From assembly GCA_904419945.1 (NCBI GenBank), contig CAJFTM010000004.1, positions 1 through 64,000 on the forward strand: a DNA stretch of 64,000 bases, given 5' to 3'. This document shows, piece after piece, positions 52,395 to 62,079 of the stretch. Origin of the DNA: an uncultured Clostridia bacterium. GTDB taxonomy: Bacteria; Bacillota; Clostridia; Christensenellales; Borkfalkiaceae. The first letter of the stretch is position 1; each line of letters opens with the position of its first letter. Made by a program: the position numbers and the translations under genes. Below the pieces are notes generated by a model. It did no database searches. It saw nothing but the letters and a program-made list of their open reading frames with translations, and was not told where the DNA came from.

Positions 52395-53412
52395 CGGCGC
52401 CGATCTCCAGGTCTACGCCGGAGAGCATCTCCTTGATGCTGCCGACCAGCCCGCTCTGCGCCGCGTCGCGCACCTGCAGGACTGCCGCACAGACGGACTC
52501 TGCCTTGCTGGAACCGTGCGCCTTGACGACGGGCTTTTCGATGCCGAGCAGGACCGCACCGCCGTACTTGGAATAGTCGAGCACCTTTTTGATCTTTTTG
52601 AAGGCGCCGCGCATAAACAGTGCGTATCCCAGTTTCGCCGCGAAAGAAGCCTTGATATTCTGTTTGATGACGCTCATGACCGCGAGCGCCGTGCCCTCCG
52701 CCGTTTTGAGGGCAATATTGCCCGAAAAGCCGTCGCATACGGCGACGTCGATGTCGCCGCTCATGATGTCGCGCCCCTCGACGTTGCCGACAAATCGGAT
52801 CCCCTGCAGCGATTTGAGCAGGTGATAGCTTTCCTGGTGGAGAGGATCGCCCTTGTGCTCCTCGGTGCCGTTGGTGACCAGGCCGACGCGCGGCTCCTTG
52901 ACCCCCATCGCGCGGGCATATGCCGTGCCCATCAGCGCAAAGTGGCAGAGGTTGACCGGCTTGCACTCGGCATTGGCGCCGGCATCGATGATGAGCACCT
53001 TGCCGCCCTTGGCGGTGGGCAGCGCGGGGCAGACGGCCGGGCGGGAGATCCCGCGGATGCGGCCGACGCGCAGCAGTGCGCCCGTCAATACGGCGCCCGT
53101 GGAGCCTGCGGAAACAAAGCCGGCCGCGTCGGCATCCTCTTTGAGCATCTTGAGCGCCACGACGAGGGAGGAATCCTTCTTCTGCCGGATGGCGAGGGTG
53201 GGCGCGTCGTCATTGGTGATGACCTCCGTGCAATGTACGATCTCCAACCGCGCCGGATCGTATGCGAGCCCCGCGAGAGCGGCCTTGATCTTTGCCTCGT
53301 CTCCCGTCAAGACGACCTTCAGCTCCCGATCTTGGGAGAGCGCCATTGCTGCGCCCTTGACGATCTCCTGCGGGGCATTGTCCCCGCCCATTGCGTCGAT
53401 AATGATCTTCAT
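52387..53412 (-). CDS. plsX: Phosphate acyltransferase PlsX
   Basis: 341 residues: MKIIIDAMGGDNAPQEIVKG, DEAKIK, FVSAGSTGAVLTGALLRVGR, DAGANAECKP and FSGNIALKTAEG. Makes acyl-phosphate from acyl-ACP for phospholipid synthesis. In many Bacillota plsX is followed by fab genes and acpP before rnc; here it joins rnc directly. The promoter upstream is not clear; the region is filled with the repeat elements described next. Confidence 0.96.
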   Translation of the reverse strand: MKIIIDAMGGDNAPQEIVKGAAMALSQDRELKVVLTGDEAKIKAALAGLAYDPARLEIVHCTEVITNDDAPTLAIRQKKDSSLVVALKMLKEDADAAGFVSAGSTGAVLTGALLRVGRIRGISRPAVCPALPTAKGGKVLIIDAGANAECKPVNLCHFALMGTAYARAMGVKEPRVGLVTNGTEEHKGDPLHQESYHLLKSLQGIRFVGNVEGRDIMSGDIDVAVCDGFSGNIALKTAEGTALAVMSVIKQNIKASFAAKLGYALFMRGAFKKIKKVLDYSKYGGAVLLGIEKPVVKAHGSSKAESVCAAVLQVRDAAQSGLVGSIKEMLSGVDLEIGADA

Positions 53413-53529
53413 AAGACAAAATTCTCCTTCGCGCGGATCTCACCCAAGAGATGCCGCGATCTGCTTGATTTTAGAAAAAGCCCGCCGGGGCGCCCGATTT
53501 CGCCTTTTGCGCGCTTGCAGTTGCGCTGA

Positions 53530-54020
53530 CACAAAATCTCCGGACCTCTGATTCGCGCGAGCAAAACCGCTTTTTTATAGGGCTCCCAAAAAGTATCGAA
53601 GAACTTTTTGGGAAGAGGAGGAGCCGACGCGCCGAGCCGAACGGGCCGCCCTTGCGGGCCGTTGGCGCCAAGCGGCAAAAATACGTGCGCGAGCAAAACC
53701 ACGCTTTTGCGCGTGAGCGCCTCAGCGGGTGAATGCGGCGCGCGCTCTCAAAGGCGTGCACCTAAAGTGCGCCGCCGAGGGCAGAGCCCTGAATCGGAAA
53801 ATTTTGTTTTGAGCAGTCAAAACAAAATCTCCGAGCCGTTTCTCGAAAAAGGCAAAACCACGCTTTTGCCTTTTTCCCCCAATTTGCCGCAAGGCTCACG
53901 GATGGAGTGAAGGTGCGGCATTGCTAAAAGGCGTGCCCCGAAAGATGCGCACCGAGGGGAAAACCGTTCGGGTTTCCCCTCCCATCTCGAAAAAAGTTTT
54001 ATCAGCTTAAAACTTTTTTT
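53530..54020. repeat. Array of modular palindromic intergenic repeats
   Basis: About 490 bases between asnS and plsX hold at least two copies of a 150-170 base element plus remnants. The modules, in order: (1) hairpin around GCAAAACCACGCTTTTGC (53694-53711; 53846-53875 with a 12-bp stem); (2) AAAGGCGTGC-CC-AAAG-GCGC (53750-53772; 53927-53953); (3) a GAGGG/CCCT or GAGGGGAAAACC/GGTTTCCCCTC hairpin (53777-53790; 53954-53981); (4) a hairpin of ATTTTGTTTTGA/TCAAAACAAAAT type (53795-53833) or a variant (53990-54020). A remnant lies at 53530-53576. An inverted relative is at the right window edge. I see no gene here. Confidence 0.8.
53990..54020 (-). terminator. Terminator downstream of asnS
   Basis: On the minus strand AAAAAAAGTTTTA-AGCTGA-TAAAACTTTTTT. 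It sits 10 bases after the original asnS stop codon and forms the last module of the repeat array. Confidence 0.75.
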
Positions 54021-54030
54021 GAGAACTTTT

Positions 54031-55368
54031 TCAATACTCCAAATTCCCCACCGTTCTCGGGTAGGGCAACACGTCGCGGATGTTGGAGATGCCCGTGAGG
54101 TACATGATCATCCGCTCAAAACCCAGCTAAAAGTCGTAGTCTGCGGGATCGAGCCCGAGCTCCTTCATGCGGGAGAGCAGCACGTCCTCCCGCTCTTCGC
54201 GCTGCGAACCGCCGATCAGCTCGCCGATGCCCGGCACGAGCAGATCCGCCGCGGCGACCGTCTTGCCGTCATCATTGAGGCGCATATAAAAGGCCTTGAT
54301 CTCCTTCGGGTAATCGGTGAGGAAGACGGGCTTTTTATACACCTGCTCGGTCAGGTACCGCTCGTGCTCGCTCTGCAGGTCGCACCCCCAATATACGGGG
54401 AACTCGAACTTGTCCTTCACCTTTTCGAGAATGGAGATCGCCTCGGTATACGTGAGGCGGACAAACTCGTTCCCGGATACGTTCTTCAACCGCTCGATCA
54501 GCCCCTTATCCACAAAATTGTTGAGGAAGGCGATCTCGTCCGGGCACTTTTCCATGACGGAATCGATGACATATTTGACCATCGCCTCTGCGACGTCCAT
54601 ATCCCCCGCGAGGTCACAGAAGGACATTTCCGGCTCGATCATCCAGAACTCCGCCGCATGGCGGGTGGTATTGGAGCGTTCGGCGCGGAAAGTGGGGCCG
54701 AAGGTGTAGACATTCGAAAAGGCCATCGCGAACGGCTCGACGTTGAGCTGACCGGATACGGTCAGGCTCGCCTTTTTGCCGAAGAAATCCTTTTTATAAT
54801 CGACCTCCCCCTTGATCTTGTCCAGATCGAGGGTGGTCACCTGGAACATCGCGCCGGCGCCCTCGCAGTCGCTGCCGGTGATGATGGGGGTATGCACATA
54901 CACGAAGCCGCGCTCGTTGAAAAATTGATGGATGGCAAACGCCGCCTCGCTGCGGATGCGGAACACCGCGCCGAAGGTATTGGTGCGCGGGCGCAGATAG
55001 GCGATCTCGCGCAGGAACTCCATCGAATGCCTCTTTTTTTGCAGCGGGTAATCGGGAGAAGAGGTGCCCATCACGGAGATCTTGCTCGCCTTGACCTCAA
55101 AGGGCTGGCGGTTTTCGGGCGTCAGCACAAGGATCCCCTCGACCACGAGGCTGGCGCCCACGTTCTGGCGGGCGATCTCGTCGTAATTGGCGAGCGTTTC
55201 GCGCTCGAAGACGACCTGACAGTTTTTGAAGCAGCTGCCGTCGTTGAGTTCGATGAAGCCGAATGCCTTGCTGTCTCGCAGGGTGCGCACCCAACCGCTC
55301 AGCGAGACGGCCTGCCCGCCCAGCGCAGCAGCGTCCGCATATAGGGAACGGATCGTAGTTCTTTGCAT
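54031..55368 (-). pseudogene. asnS: Asparaginyl-tRNA synthetase interrupted by an in-frame TAG
   Basis: Codons 1-413 read as a normal class II AsnRS: anticodon-binding OB domain ([20 protein letters not shown]), linker, and motif 2 ([20 protein letters not shown]), to [11 protein letters not shown]. The next codon is TAG (54127-54129). The same frame then continues as [19 protein letters not shown] and [12 protein letters not shown] to TGA at 54031. In intact AsnRS about 16 residues (Tyr-x-Asp-Leu-Arg-x-Tyr-Gly...Gly-Phe-Gly) stand between the two parts; they complete the active site ahead of motif 3. The TAG equals the first two bases of the expected Tyr codon plus the last of a Gly codon, as a clean 45-base deletion would give. 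The protein would lack motif 3 and is probably inactive, unless this is an assembly error. Confidence 0.88.
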
Positions 55369-55416
55369 GACTTATCCTCCGAAAGCGCGCGGATACCCCG
55401 CACGTCGTTTCTTTTT

Positions 55417-55445
55417 ATTGTAACAAACTTTCGGCGATTTATCAA
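55417..55445 (-). promoter_or_regulatory. Sigma-A promoter of asnS
   Basis: On the minus strand TTGATA, a 17-base spacer, TACAAT, about 48 bases before the asnS ATG. The promoter and ribosome site (CGGAGG) remain intact although the coding frame is broken. Confidence 0.8.
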
Positions 55446-55474
55446 GCACTTTAGAACGGCAAAACCCGCGCAGA

Positions 55475-55507
55475 CAAAACAAAACCCGCGCGGCATACGC
55501 CGCGCGG
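55475..55507 (-). terminator. Terminator of the hrcA-grpE-dnaK-dnaJ operon
   Basis: On the minus strand CCGCGCGGC-GTAT-GCCGCGCGG followed by GTTTTGTTTTG, 13 bases after the dnaJ stop. Confidence 0.85.
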
Positions 55508-55519
55508 AGCAAAAAATCT

Positions 55520-56668
55520 TTAATTTTGATAGGGATCGACGCCGTACATTGCCTGCATATTGTCGCGGAAGGCGCGCATTTTGGACGTTTGGCGGATATC
55601 CATGCCGGAATCCATCTGCTCGACGGCGCGCTTCTGCTCGCGCGAGAGCTTGGTCGGGACCTCGACCGTGACGGTCAGATACATATTGCCCGTGCCCGTG
55701 CGCGTCTTCAGCCCCTTGCCGCGCACGCAGAAAGTGGTCCCGCTCTGCGTACCGTCGGGGATCAGATACTCGAACGTCTCGTCGATGCCGGGCACGCGCA
55801 CCTTTCCGCCCAGCGCCGCCGTGCGGAAAGAAATGGGCAGCTCGACATAGAGATCCTTGTCCTTGCGCTTGAAGATCTTGTGCGGCTCGACGCGGAAGAT
55901 CACGATGAGATCGCCCGGCGCACCGCCCTGCGCGGAGGCCTGCCCGTATCCCTTTTTGCGGATATAACTGTTGGTATCGGCGCCGGCGGGAATATTGAGG
56001 GTGACCGTCGTCTCGCGGCGGACGTATCCCTTGCCGCGGCACTCGGGGCAGGGCTCTGTGATCTTTTTGCCGGTGCCGCCGCATTCGTCGCAGGCGGCCA
56101 TGCGGATCGTGCGGCCGAACAGGGTATCCTGCGTGTAGCGCACCTGACCGCTGCCCTTGCATTTATCGCACGTCTTATAGGCGGTGCCGTTCTTGGCGCC
56201 CGTGCCGCCGCAGGCCGAGCAGGGCTCGTTGCGGGTGTAGCGGATCTCCTTGGTGCAGCCTTTGGCCGCATCGAGGAAGCTGAGTACGATCTCCTTGGTG
56301 ATATCTTCGCCCTGCGTATCCGCGGCGCGCGCCGACGTTCCCCCGCCGAAGCCGGAGAAAATGTCGCTGAAAATATCTCCGAACCCGCCGAAACCGGAAA
56401 AGCCGCCGCCGAAGCCGGCGCCGGAAAATCCGCCGCTGCTGCGCGCATTGGGGTGCTCGAGCTCGTAGTCGTACGCGGCGCGCTTCTGCTGATCGGAGAG
56501 CACCTCGTATGCCTCGTTGATCTCCTTGAACTTTGCCGCAGCGGCCTCGTCGTTGGGATGGAGGTCGGGGTGGTACATTTTGGCGAGCTTGCGATAGGCA
56601 GATTTGATGTCCGCCTCCGATGCCTTTTTGTCCACTCCCAAAGTTTCGTAATAATTTTTGTTAGCCAT
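55520..56668 (-). CDS. dnaJ: Chaperone protein DnaJ
   Basis: 382 residues. J domain with HPD at 33-35, a Gly/Phe region (about 75-125), four CxxCxGxG zinc motifs ([32 protein letters not shown]) and the C-terminal substrate domains. Stimulates DnaK ATPase and delivers clients. Last gene of the HrcA-controlled operon; a 234-base gap with a strong hairpin separates it from dnaK. Confidence 0.97.
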   Translation of the reverse strand: MANKNYYETLGVDKKASEADIKSAYRKLAKMYHPDLHPNDEAAAAKFKEINEAYEVLSDQQKRAAYDYELEHPNARSSGGFSGAGFGGGFSGFGGFGDIFSDIFSGFGGGTSARAADTQGEDITKEIVLSFLDAAKGCTKEIRYTRNEPCSACGGTGAKNGTAYKTCDKCKGSGQVRYTQDTLFGRTIRMAACDECGGTGKKITEPCPECRGKGYVRRETTVTLNIPAGADTNSYIRKKGYGQASAQGGAPGDLIVIFRVEPHKIFKRKDKDLYVELPISFRTAALGGKVRVPGIDETFEYLIPDGTQSGTTFCVRGKGLKTRTGTGNMYLTVTVEVPTKLSREQKRAVEQMDSGMDIRQTSKMRAFRDNMQAMYGVDPYQN

Positions 56669-56857
56669 AAATACCTCACAATTCTCCTTTCACCGAAGCG
56701 GAAGAAAAATTCGTGAATTCAGGGCGCTGCCCTCTTTGCGGCATCGGGAGAGATGCTCCCCGGACCGATCCCGCAGTTCTGCCGGCAAAATTGCCCGTAC
56801 AGCAAGGAAGACCCGGCGGCAGACAATCGATACGCCGGCCGGGTCATACTCCCTTTC

Positions 56858-56887
56858 CCGCGCGCCCGGAGTGATCCGGGCGCGCGG
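56858..56887 (-). other. Strong hairpin between dnaK and dnaJ
   Basis: A perfect 13-bp stem CCGCGCGCCCGGA with loop TCAC follows the dnaK stop by 16 bases but has no T tract (GAAAGGG follows). It may protect the dnaK mRNA end or lower dnaJ expression. The rest of the 56669-56902 gap shows only a weaker GCCGGC-type stem. Confidence 0.65.
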
Positions 56888-56902
56888 CGAGAACATTTGT
56901 AT

Positions 56903-58753
<1,851 letters not shown>

Positions 58754-58804
58754 CTATCTTTCAGGCGCTTTCGCGCCGAAAAAACAAATATATTTTTGCG
58801 CCCG

Positions 58805-59392
58805 TCAGGTCGTGACCTTGACCTGCGCAAAGCGCAGCACCTTGTCTCCCCGCTTATAGCCCTTGAGGAAGACCTCCTTGACATAGCCGGGTTCGACGCC
58901 CTCGGCCGCGGGTTCGCTCATGATCGCCTCGCAGAAGGCGGGGTCAAATTCCTCGTCCTTGGGGTCGATCTCCTCGATGCCCTCCTCCTCCAACAGCTTT
59001 TTGAAGGAGCGCAGCACCAACTCGATGCCCTTTTTGGTCTGCTCGTCGCAAGTGAGCAGGGCGCGCTCGAGATTATCCCCGACGGGAAAGATCTTCAAAA
59101 GCACGTCTGCCTTGCCGTCCAGATAAGCGTTGCGGCGGGTCTGTTCGTTGCGCTTGCGGAAATTATCGAACTCGGCGGCGGAACGCATCCACTTATCTTT
59201 ATAGTCGGCTGCCTCCGCTTTTGCCTTTTCGAGTTCCGCTTTCAGCTTTTCATGCTTGGCGTGATGCTCGTGCTGCGGCTCTGCCTGCGCCGGTTCGGCG
59301 GGCTTTGCCGGTTCGGCGGGCTGCGCCTGTTCTGCCGTTTCCGCGGCAGGTTCCGCGCCCTTTTCGGCGGGTTCCTTGATCTCTTCGCTCAT
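58805..59392 (-). CDS. grpE: Nucleotide exchange factor GrpE
   Basis: 195 residues. An Ala/Glu/Pro-rich N-terminus (about 1-50), long helix (KAEAADYKDKWMRSAAEFDN, FRKRNEQTR) and the beta-wing signature FDPAFCEAIM and GYKRGDKVLRFAQVKV. Releases ADP from DnaK. Two bases after hrcA. A 99-base spacer with a GGCGC/GCGCC hairpin precedes dnaK. Confidence 0.96.
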   Translation of the reverse strand: MSEEIKEPAEKGAEPAAETAEQAQPAEPAKPAEPAQAEPQHEHHAKHEKLKAELEKAKAEAADYKDKWMRSAAEFDNFRKRNEQTRRNAYLDGKADVLLKIFPVGDNLERALLTCDEQTKKGIELVLRSFKKLLEEEGIEEIDPKDEEFDPAFCEAIMSEPAAEGVEPGYVKEVFLKGYKRGDKVLRFAQVKVTT

Positions 59393-59394
59393 AT

Positions 59395-60438
59395 TTACTT
59401 TTCCTTATCGTCCTTCTTTTTATTATTGACGAGCCCTTCGAGCGCCTTGCCCACATTTTCCAGCACGGTGATCACCTTGGTGTAATCCATGCGGATGGGG
59501 CCGATGACGCCGTAGGTGCCCAAATTCTTCCCCCCGGCCGAGTACGTCGCGGTGACGACCGAACAATCGTCGGGGACGTCGCTGTCGTCGCAGGAACCGA
59601 TCTTGACATTGATCTGGATCTCGTCGTCATCCGAGTCGATGAGTTCGGCGATGCGGTCCTTGCTGGAAATGACAGAGAGGAAGTTTTTGACGTTTTCGAT
59701 GTCCTCAAATTCAGGGTGATTGAAAATTTTATCCTGCCCGGAGAGGACGACATCCTCTTCGCGCGGGTGCGTATACGCCTTGAGCGCGTCGATCACTTCG
59801 CGCATGACCTGGCGGTACTGGCCGAACTCCGCGAGCACCTGCTCCTCGACGTCCTTCGCCTCAGAAAGGCGCTTGCCTTCGAACAGTTTGGAAATGACGC
59901 GGGAAGCGTTTTCCAGATCTTCCTCCGGCATGTTTTCGGGGATATCGATAAAGCTGTCGCGCAGGATACGCTCGCCGGTGACGATGACCAGCAGCGCCCG
60001 GCCGTCTCCGCAGGGAAGCAATGCGAGGTTGCGGATGCGCTCGCCGTCCGCATGCGGCCCGATGGCGACGGAAGTGTAGTCCGTCAGCTCAGAGATGACC
60101 TTGGTCACATCCTTGATGAGGTGCTCGACGTCGTTCGACTTGTGGCTGAACGCCTCGTGGATGTAATCGAGATCATGCTCGGACAGGTCGCCCTTCTGCA
60201 TCAGTTCCTCGATATAAAAGCGATACGCCTGCGGCGAGGGGACCCTGCCGCCCGACGTATGGAACTGCGTCAGATACCCCAGCTCTTCCAGCGAAGCGAG
60301 CTCGTTGCGCACGGTGGCGGAGCTGATGTCCGTCAGGTGCTTTTCCGCGATGCTCTTGCTGGACACGGGGACGGCGGTGTTGATGTATTCGTCCACAACG
60401 ATCTGTAAAATTTTCCGTTTGCGATCGGACATTTTCAT
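59395..60438 (-). CDS. hrcA: Heat-inducible transcription repressor HrcA
   Basis: 347 residues. N-terminal winged helix (RKRKILQIVVDEYINTAVPV, SSATVRNELASLEELGYL, HTSGGRVPS) and C-terminal GAF-like and dimer domains (YSAGGKNLGTYGVIGPIRMD). Binds CIRCE and represses its own operon; GroE usually helps it fold. First gene of hrcA-grpE-dnaK-dnaJ. The ATG at 60438 follows GAGGTG; an ATG two codons later is possible. Confidence 0.97.
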   Translation of the reverse strand: MKMSDRKRKILQIVVDEYINTAVPVSSKSIAEKHLTDISSATVRNELASLEELGYLTQFHTSGGRVPSPQAYRFYIEELMQKGDLSEHDLDYIHEAFSHKSNDVEHLIKDVTKVISELTDYTSVAIGPHADGERIRNLALLPCGDGRALLVIVTGERILRDSFIDIPENMPEEDLENASRVISKLFEGKRLSEAKDVEEQVLAEFGQYRQVMREVIDALKAYTHPREEDVVLSGQDKIFNHPEFEDIENVKNFLSVISSKDRIAELIDSDDDEIQINVKIGSCDDSDVPDDCSVVTATYSAGGKNLGTYGVIGPIRMDYTKVITVLENVGKALEGLVNNKKKDDKEK

Positions 60439-60483
60439 CGCCGAACACCTCTTCCGAACTTTGGCACTTCTTTTTTTACTATG

Positions 60484-60510
60484 TTAGCACTCTCTTAACC
60501 TAAGTGCTAA
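60484..60510 (-). promoter_or_regulatory. CIRCE operator of the hrcA operon
   Basis: TTAGCACTC-N9-AAGTGCTAA; consensus is TTAGCACTC-N9-GAGTGCTAA, so one base differs. It lies directly after the -10 box, over the transcription start, the usual place for HrcA repression. Confidence 0.96.
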
Positions 60511-60514
60511 CGCT

Positions 60515-60543
60515 ATTATATATGGATTGCGCCGCTTTGTCAA
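60515..60543 (-). promoter_or_regulatory. Consensus sigma-A promoter of the hrcA operon
   Basis: On the minus strand a perfect TTGACA, a 17-base spacer and a perfect TATAAT, next to CIRCE. Confidence 0.92.
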
Positions 60544-60587
60544 GAGTTTTGCGCCACAATCTGAAAAAATTTTTTGCCTGCCGCGAG

Positions 60588-60745
60588 AAAACAAAAACGG
60601 CGGCTCGTACAGAGCTGCCGTTTTTGACATATCGGTAGGTTATTATAACGGGAATGAGCACAGGGAGGGCGCGGCGCCTTTCGGAACGGAACAGTCTCCG
60701 CTGCCCGAAGACAGATCGCCTTTTGGTTAACTAAGGTTTACTTTC
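60588..60745 (-). ncRNA. Candidate orphan small RNA of about 158 nt
   Basis: A perfect promoter at 60752-60780 points into this stretch, and a strong terminator ends it: AAAAACGGC-x-GCTC, 5-base loop, partner, then TTTTTGTTTT (60593-60625 plus tail). No coding frame with a ribosome site lies between. The RNA can form CTGTC-TTCG-GGCAG and GGCGC-type helices. I do not recognise 6S, SRP, tmRNA or a riboswitch class. It ends about 45 bases before the hrcA promoter. Confidence 0.55.
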
Positions 60746-60751
60746 ATCCTT

Positions 60752-60780
60752 ATTATACTCGACCTACACTCTCCTGTCAA
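60752..60780 (-). promoter_or_regulatory. Consensus promoter of the candidate small RNA
   Basis: On the minus strand a perfect TTGACA, a 17-base spacer and a perfect TATAAT. Confidence 0.88.
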
Positions 60781-61194
60781 GCAAATCGCGGCCGTTTTTT
60801 CCTTTTTTTTGAAAAGGCCCGCTGCGGTGCTCGGGCAAAAGCCGCAAAGGCGCGCCTGCCGCCGGGGCAAGAGGATGCCTTTCCGCCCATGCGAAGCACA
60901 TCGGCCGCGGCAGCCCGTTCCGCAAACTATCGCGGGCGCTTCCCCGACCGAACGCGGCGATGCGCAAACTCACGCGCGCCGCCAATGCCCGCGCCATGGA
61001 GGCAAACGGACGAGAGCCCCCTGCCGCTGAACGGGCGGGCGGGAACACCGCCTCTGCACACCTTGGGGAAAATACGCACATCCGTTGAAGGGCGAAGAGC
61101 CGAGAGGCCGACGTGCCCTGCTGCGCCTGCTGCGGCCGGCCGACGGCACTCTTTTGCCGACCGCCGCCGGGAAAAACCTGCACTGACATGCAAA
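60781..61194. other. GC-rich region without a supported gene
   Basis: About 410 bases upstream of the small RNA promoter. Several open frames exist on both strands but they have low-complexity Arg/Ala/Pro-rich products and no ribosome sites, as expected by chance at this GC content. I see no repeat shared with the other intergenic arrays. Confidence 0.6.
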
Positions 61195-61227
61195 CTAAAA
61201 GGCAGCCCGGACCATACGGCCCGGGCC
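61195..61227 (-). terminator. Terminator of the pyrimidine salvage pair
   Basis: On the minus strand GGCCCGGGCC-GTAT-GGTCCGGGCTGCC followed by TTTTAG, 10 bases after the deoC stop. Confidence 0.7.
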
Positions 61228-61236
61228 TCGGGTTTT

Positions 61237-62079
61237 TTAAAGCTGCTGCGTGCCCTGCCCCGCGTGCAGAGACTGTGCGATGGAGACGCCCGCGCTGGTG
61301 CCGATGCGGTCCGCCCCCGCCGCCTCCATGGCGAGGAGGTCCTCCGCGGTGCGGATGCCGCCGGACGCCTTGACTTTACAGCTGCCGCGCACCGTCTGCT
61401 TTAAGAGGCGCACGTCTTCCGGCCGCGCCCCGCCGCCGAAGTACCCGGTGCTCGTCTTGACGAATGCCGCGCCCGCATCGCGCGCGCACTCGGCCGCGCG
61501 CACCATCTCCTCGCGCGTGAGCAGGGACGTCTCTAAAATGACCTTGACCGGCCTGCCCTGCGCGGCGCGGACCACCTTTTTGATCTCGCGCTTGACGTAG
61601 GCATAATCCCCGTTTTTGACGGCGGATATGCAGATGACCATATCGATCTCGTCGGCGCCGTCGGCAACGGCGCGCTTGGTCTCGTACACTTTGACGGGCG
61701 TGACGTTTTCGCCCATCGGGAAGCCGACCACACAGGCGATCTTGACCTGGGGCACATCCTTTAAAAATGTATTGCAGGCGGAAACGTACACCGGCTGCAC
61801 GCAGACGGAATAGAAACCGAAGTCGCGCGCTTCATTGCACAGTTTGCGGATGTCCTCGCGCGTCGCCGTCTGTTTGAGCAGGGTATGATCGATCATCTGC
61901 AGCCGCCGGCGCAGTTCCTCCGCCTTTTTGACCCGCTTATATTCGGCAAATTCTTCCATCTCTTCCGGAGAAATCGGCGCACGGCCCTCCCCCGCTGCCG
62001 CGGCGGACGGCGCAGCCGTACCCTCTTCCGGCGCCGGAGCAGCCCCCGCAACGTCCTCTCTCTTATCAAACCAACGCAT
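61237..62079 (-). CDS. deoC: Deoxyribose-phosphate aldolase with N-terminal extension
   Basis: 280 residues; the usual enzyme has about 215-225. The aldolase part begins near residue 60 (QMIDHTLLKQTATREDI). The Schiff-base lysine is in FVKTSTGYFGGGA, the second active-site lysine in VKASGGIRT, and DMVICISAVKNGDY is typical. The first 60 residues are Ala/Glu/Pro-rich and then helical (EEFAEYKRVKKAEELRRRL). It splits deoxyribose-5-phosphate to glyceraldehyde-3-phosphate and acetaldehyde. Its ATG directly abuts the stop of the phosphorylase gene. Confidence 0.95.
   Translation of the reverse strand: MRWFDKREDVAGAAPAPEEGTAAPSAAAAGEGRAPISPEEMEEFAEYKRVKKAEELRRRLQMIDHTLLKQTATREDIRKLCNEARDFGFYSVCVQPVYVSACNTFLKDVPQVKIACVVGFPMGENVTPVKVYETKRAVADGADEIDMVICISAVKNGDYAYVKREIKKVVRAAQGRPVKVILETSLLTREEMVRAAECARDAGAAFVKTSTGYFGGGARPEDVRLLKQTVRGSCKVKASGGIRTAEDLLAMEAAGADRIGTSAGVSIAQSLHAGQGTQQL

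Noticed and set aside
54127-54129. TAG in asnS as a pyrrolysine or read-through codon
   Set aside because: Read-through would still leave out about 15 conserved residues before motif 3, and no pyl genes are seen. A deletion explains both features.
60624-60649. TTGACA with TATAAC as a plus-strand promoter
   Set aside because: The spacer is only 14 bases and nothing coding lies downstream.
60527-60730. 67-codon plus-strand frame upstream of hrcA
   Set aside because: It has no ribosome site, crosses the terminator hairpin, and is antisense to the candidate small RNA.
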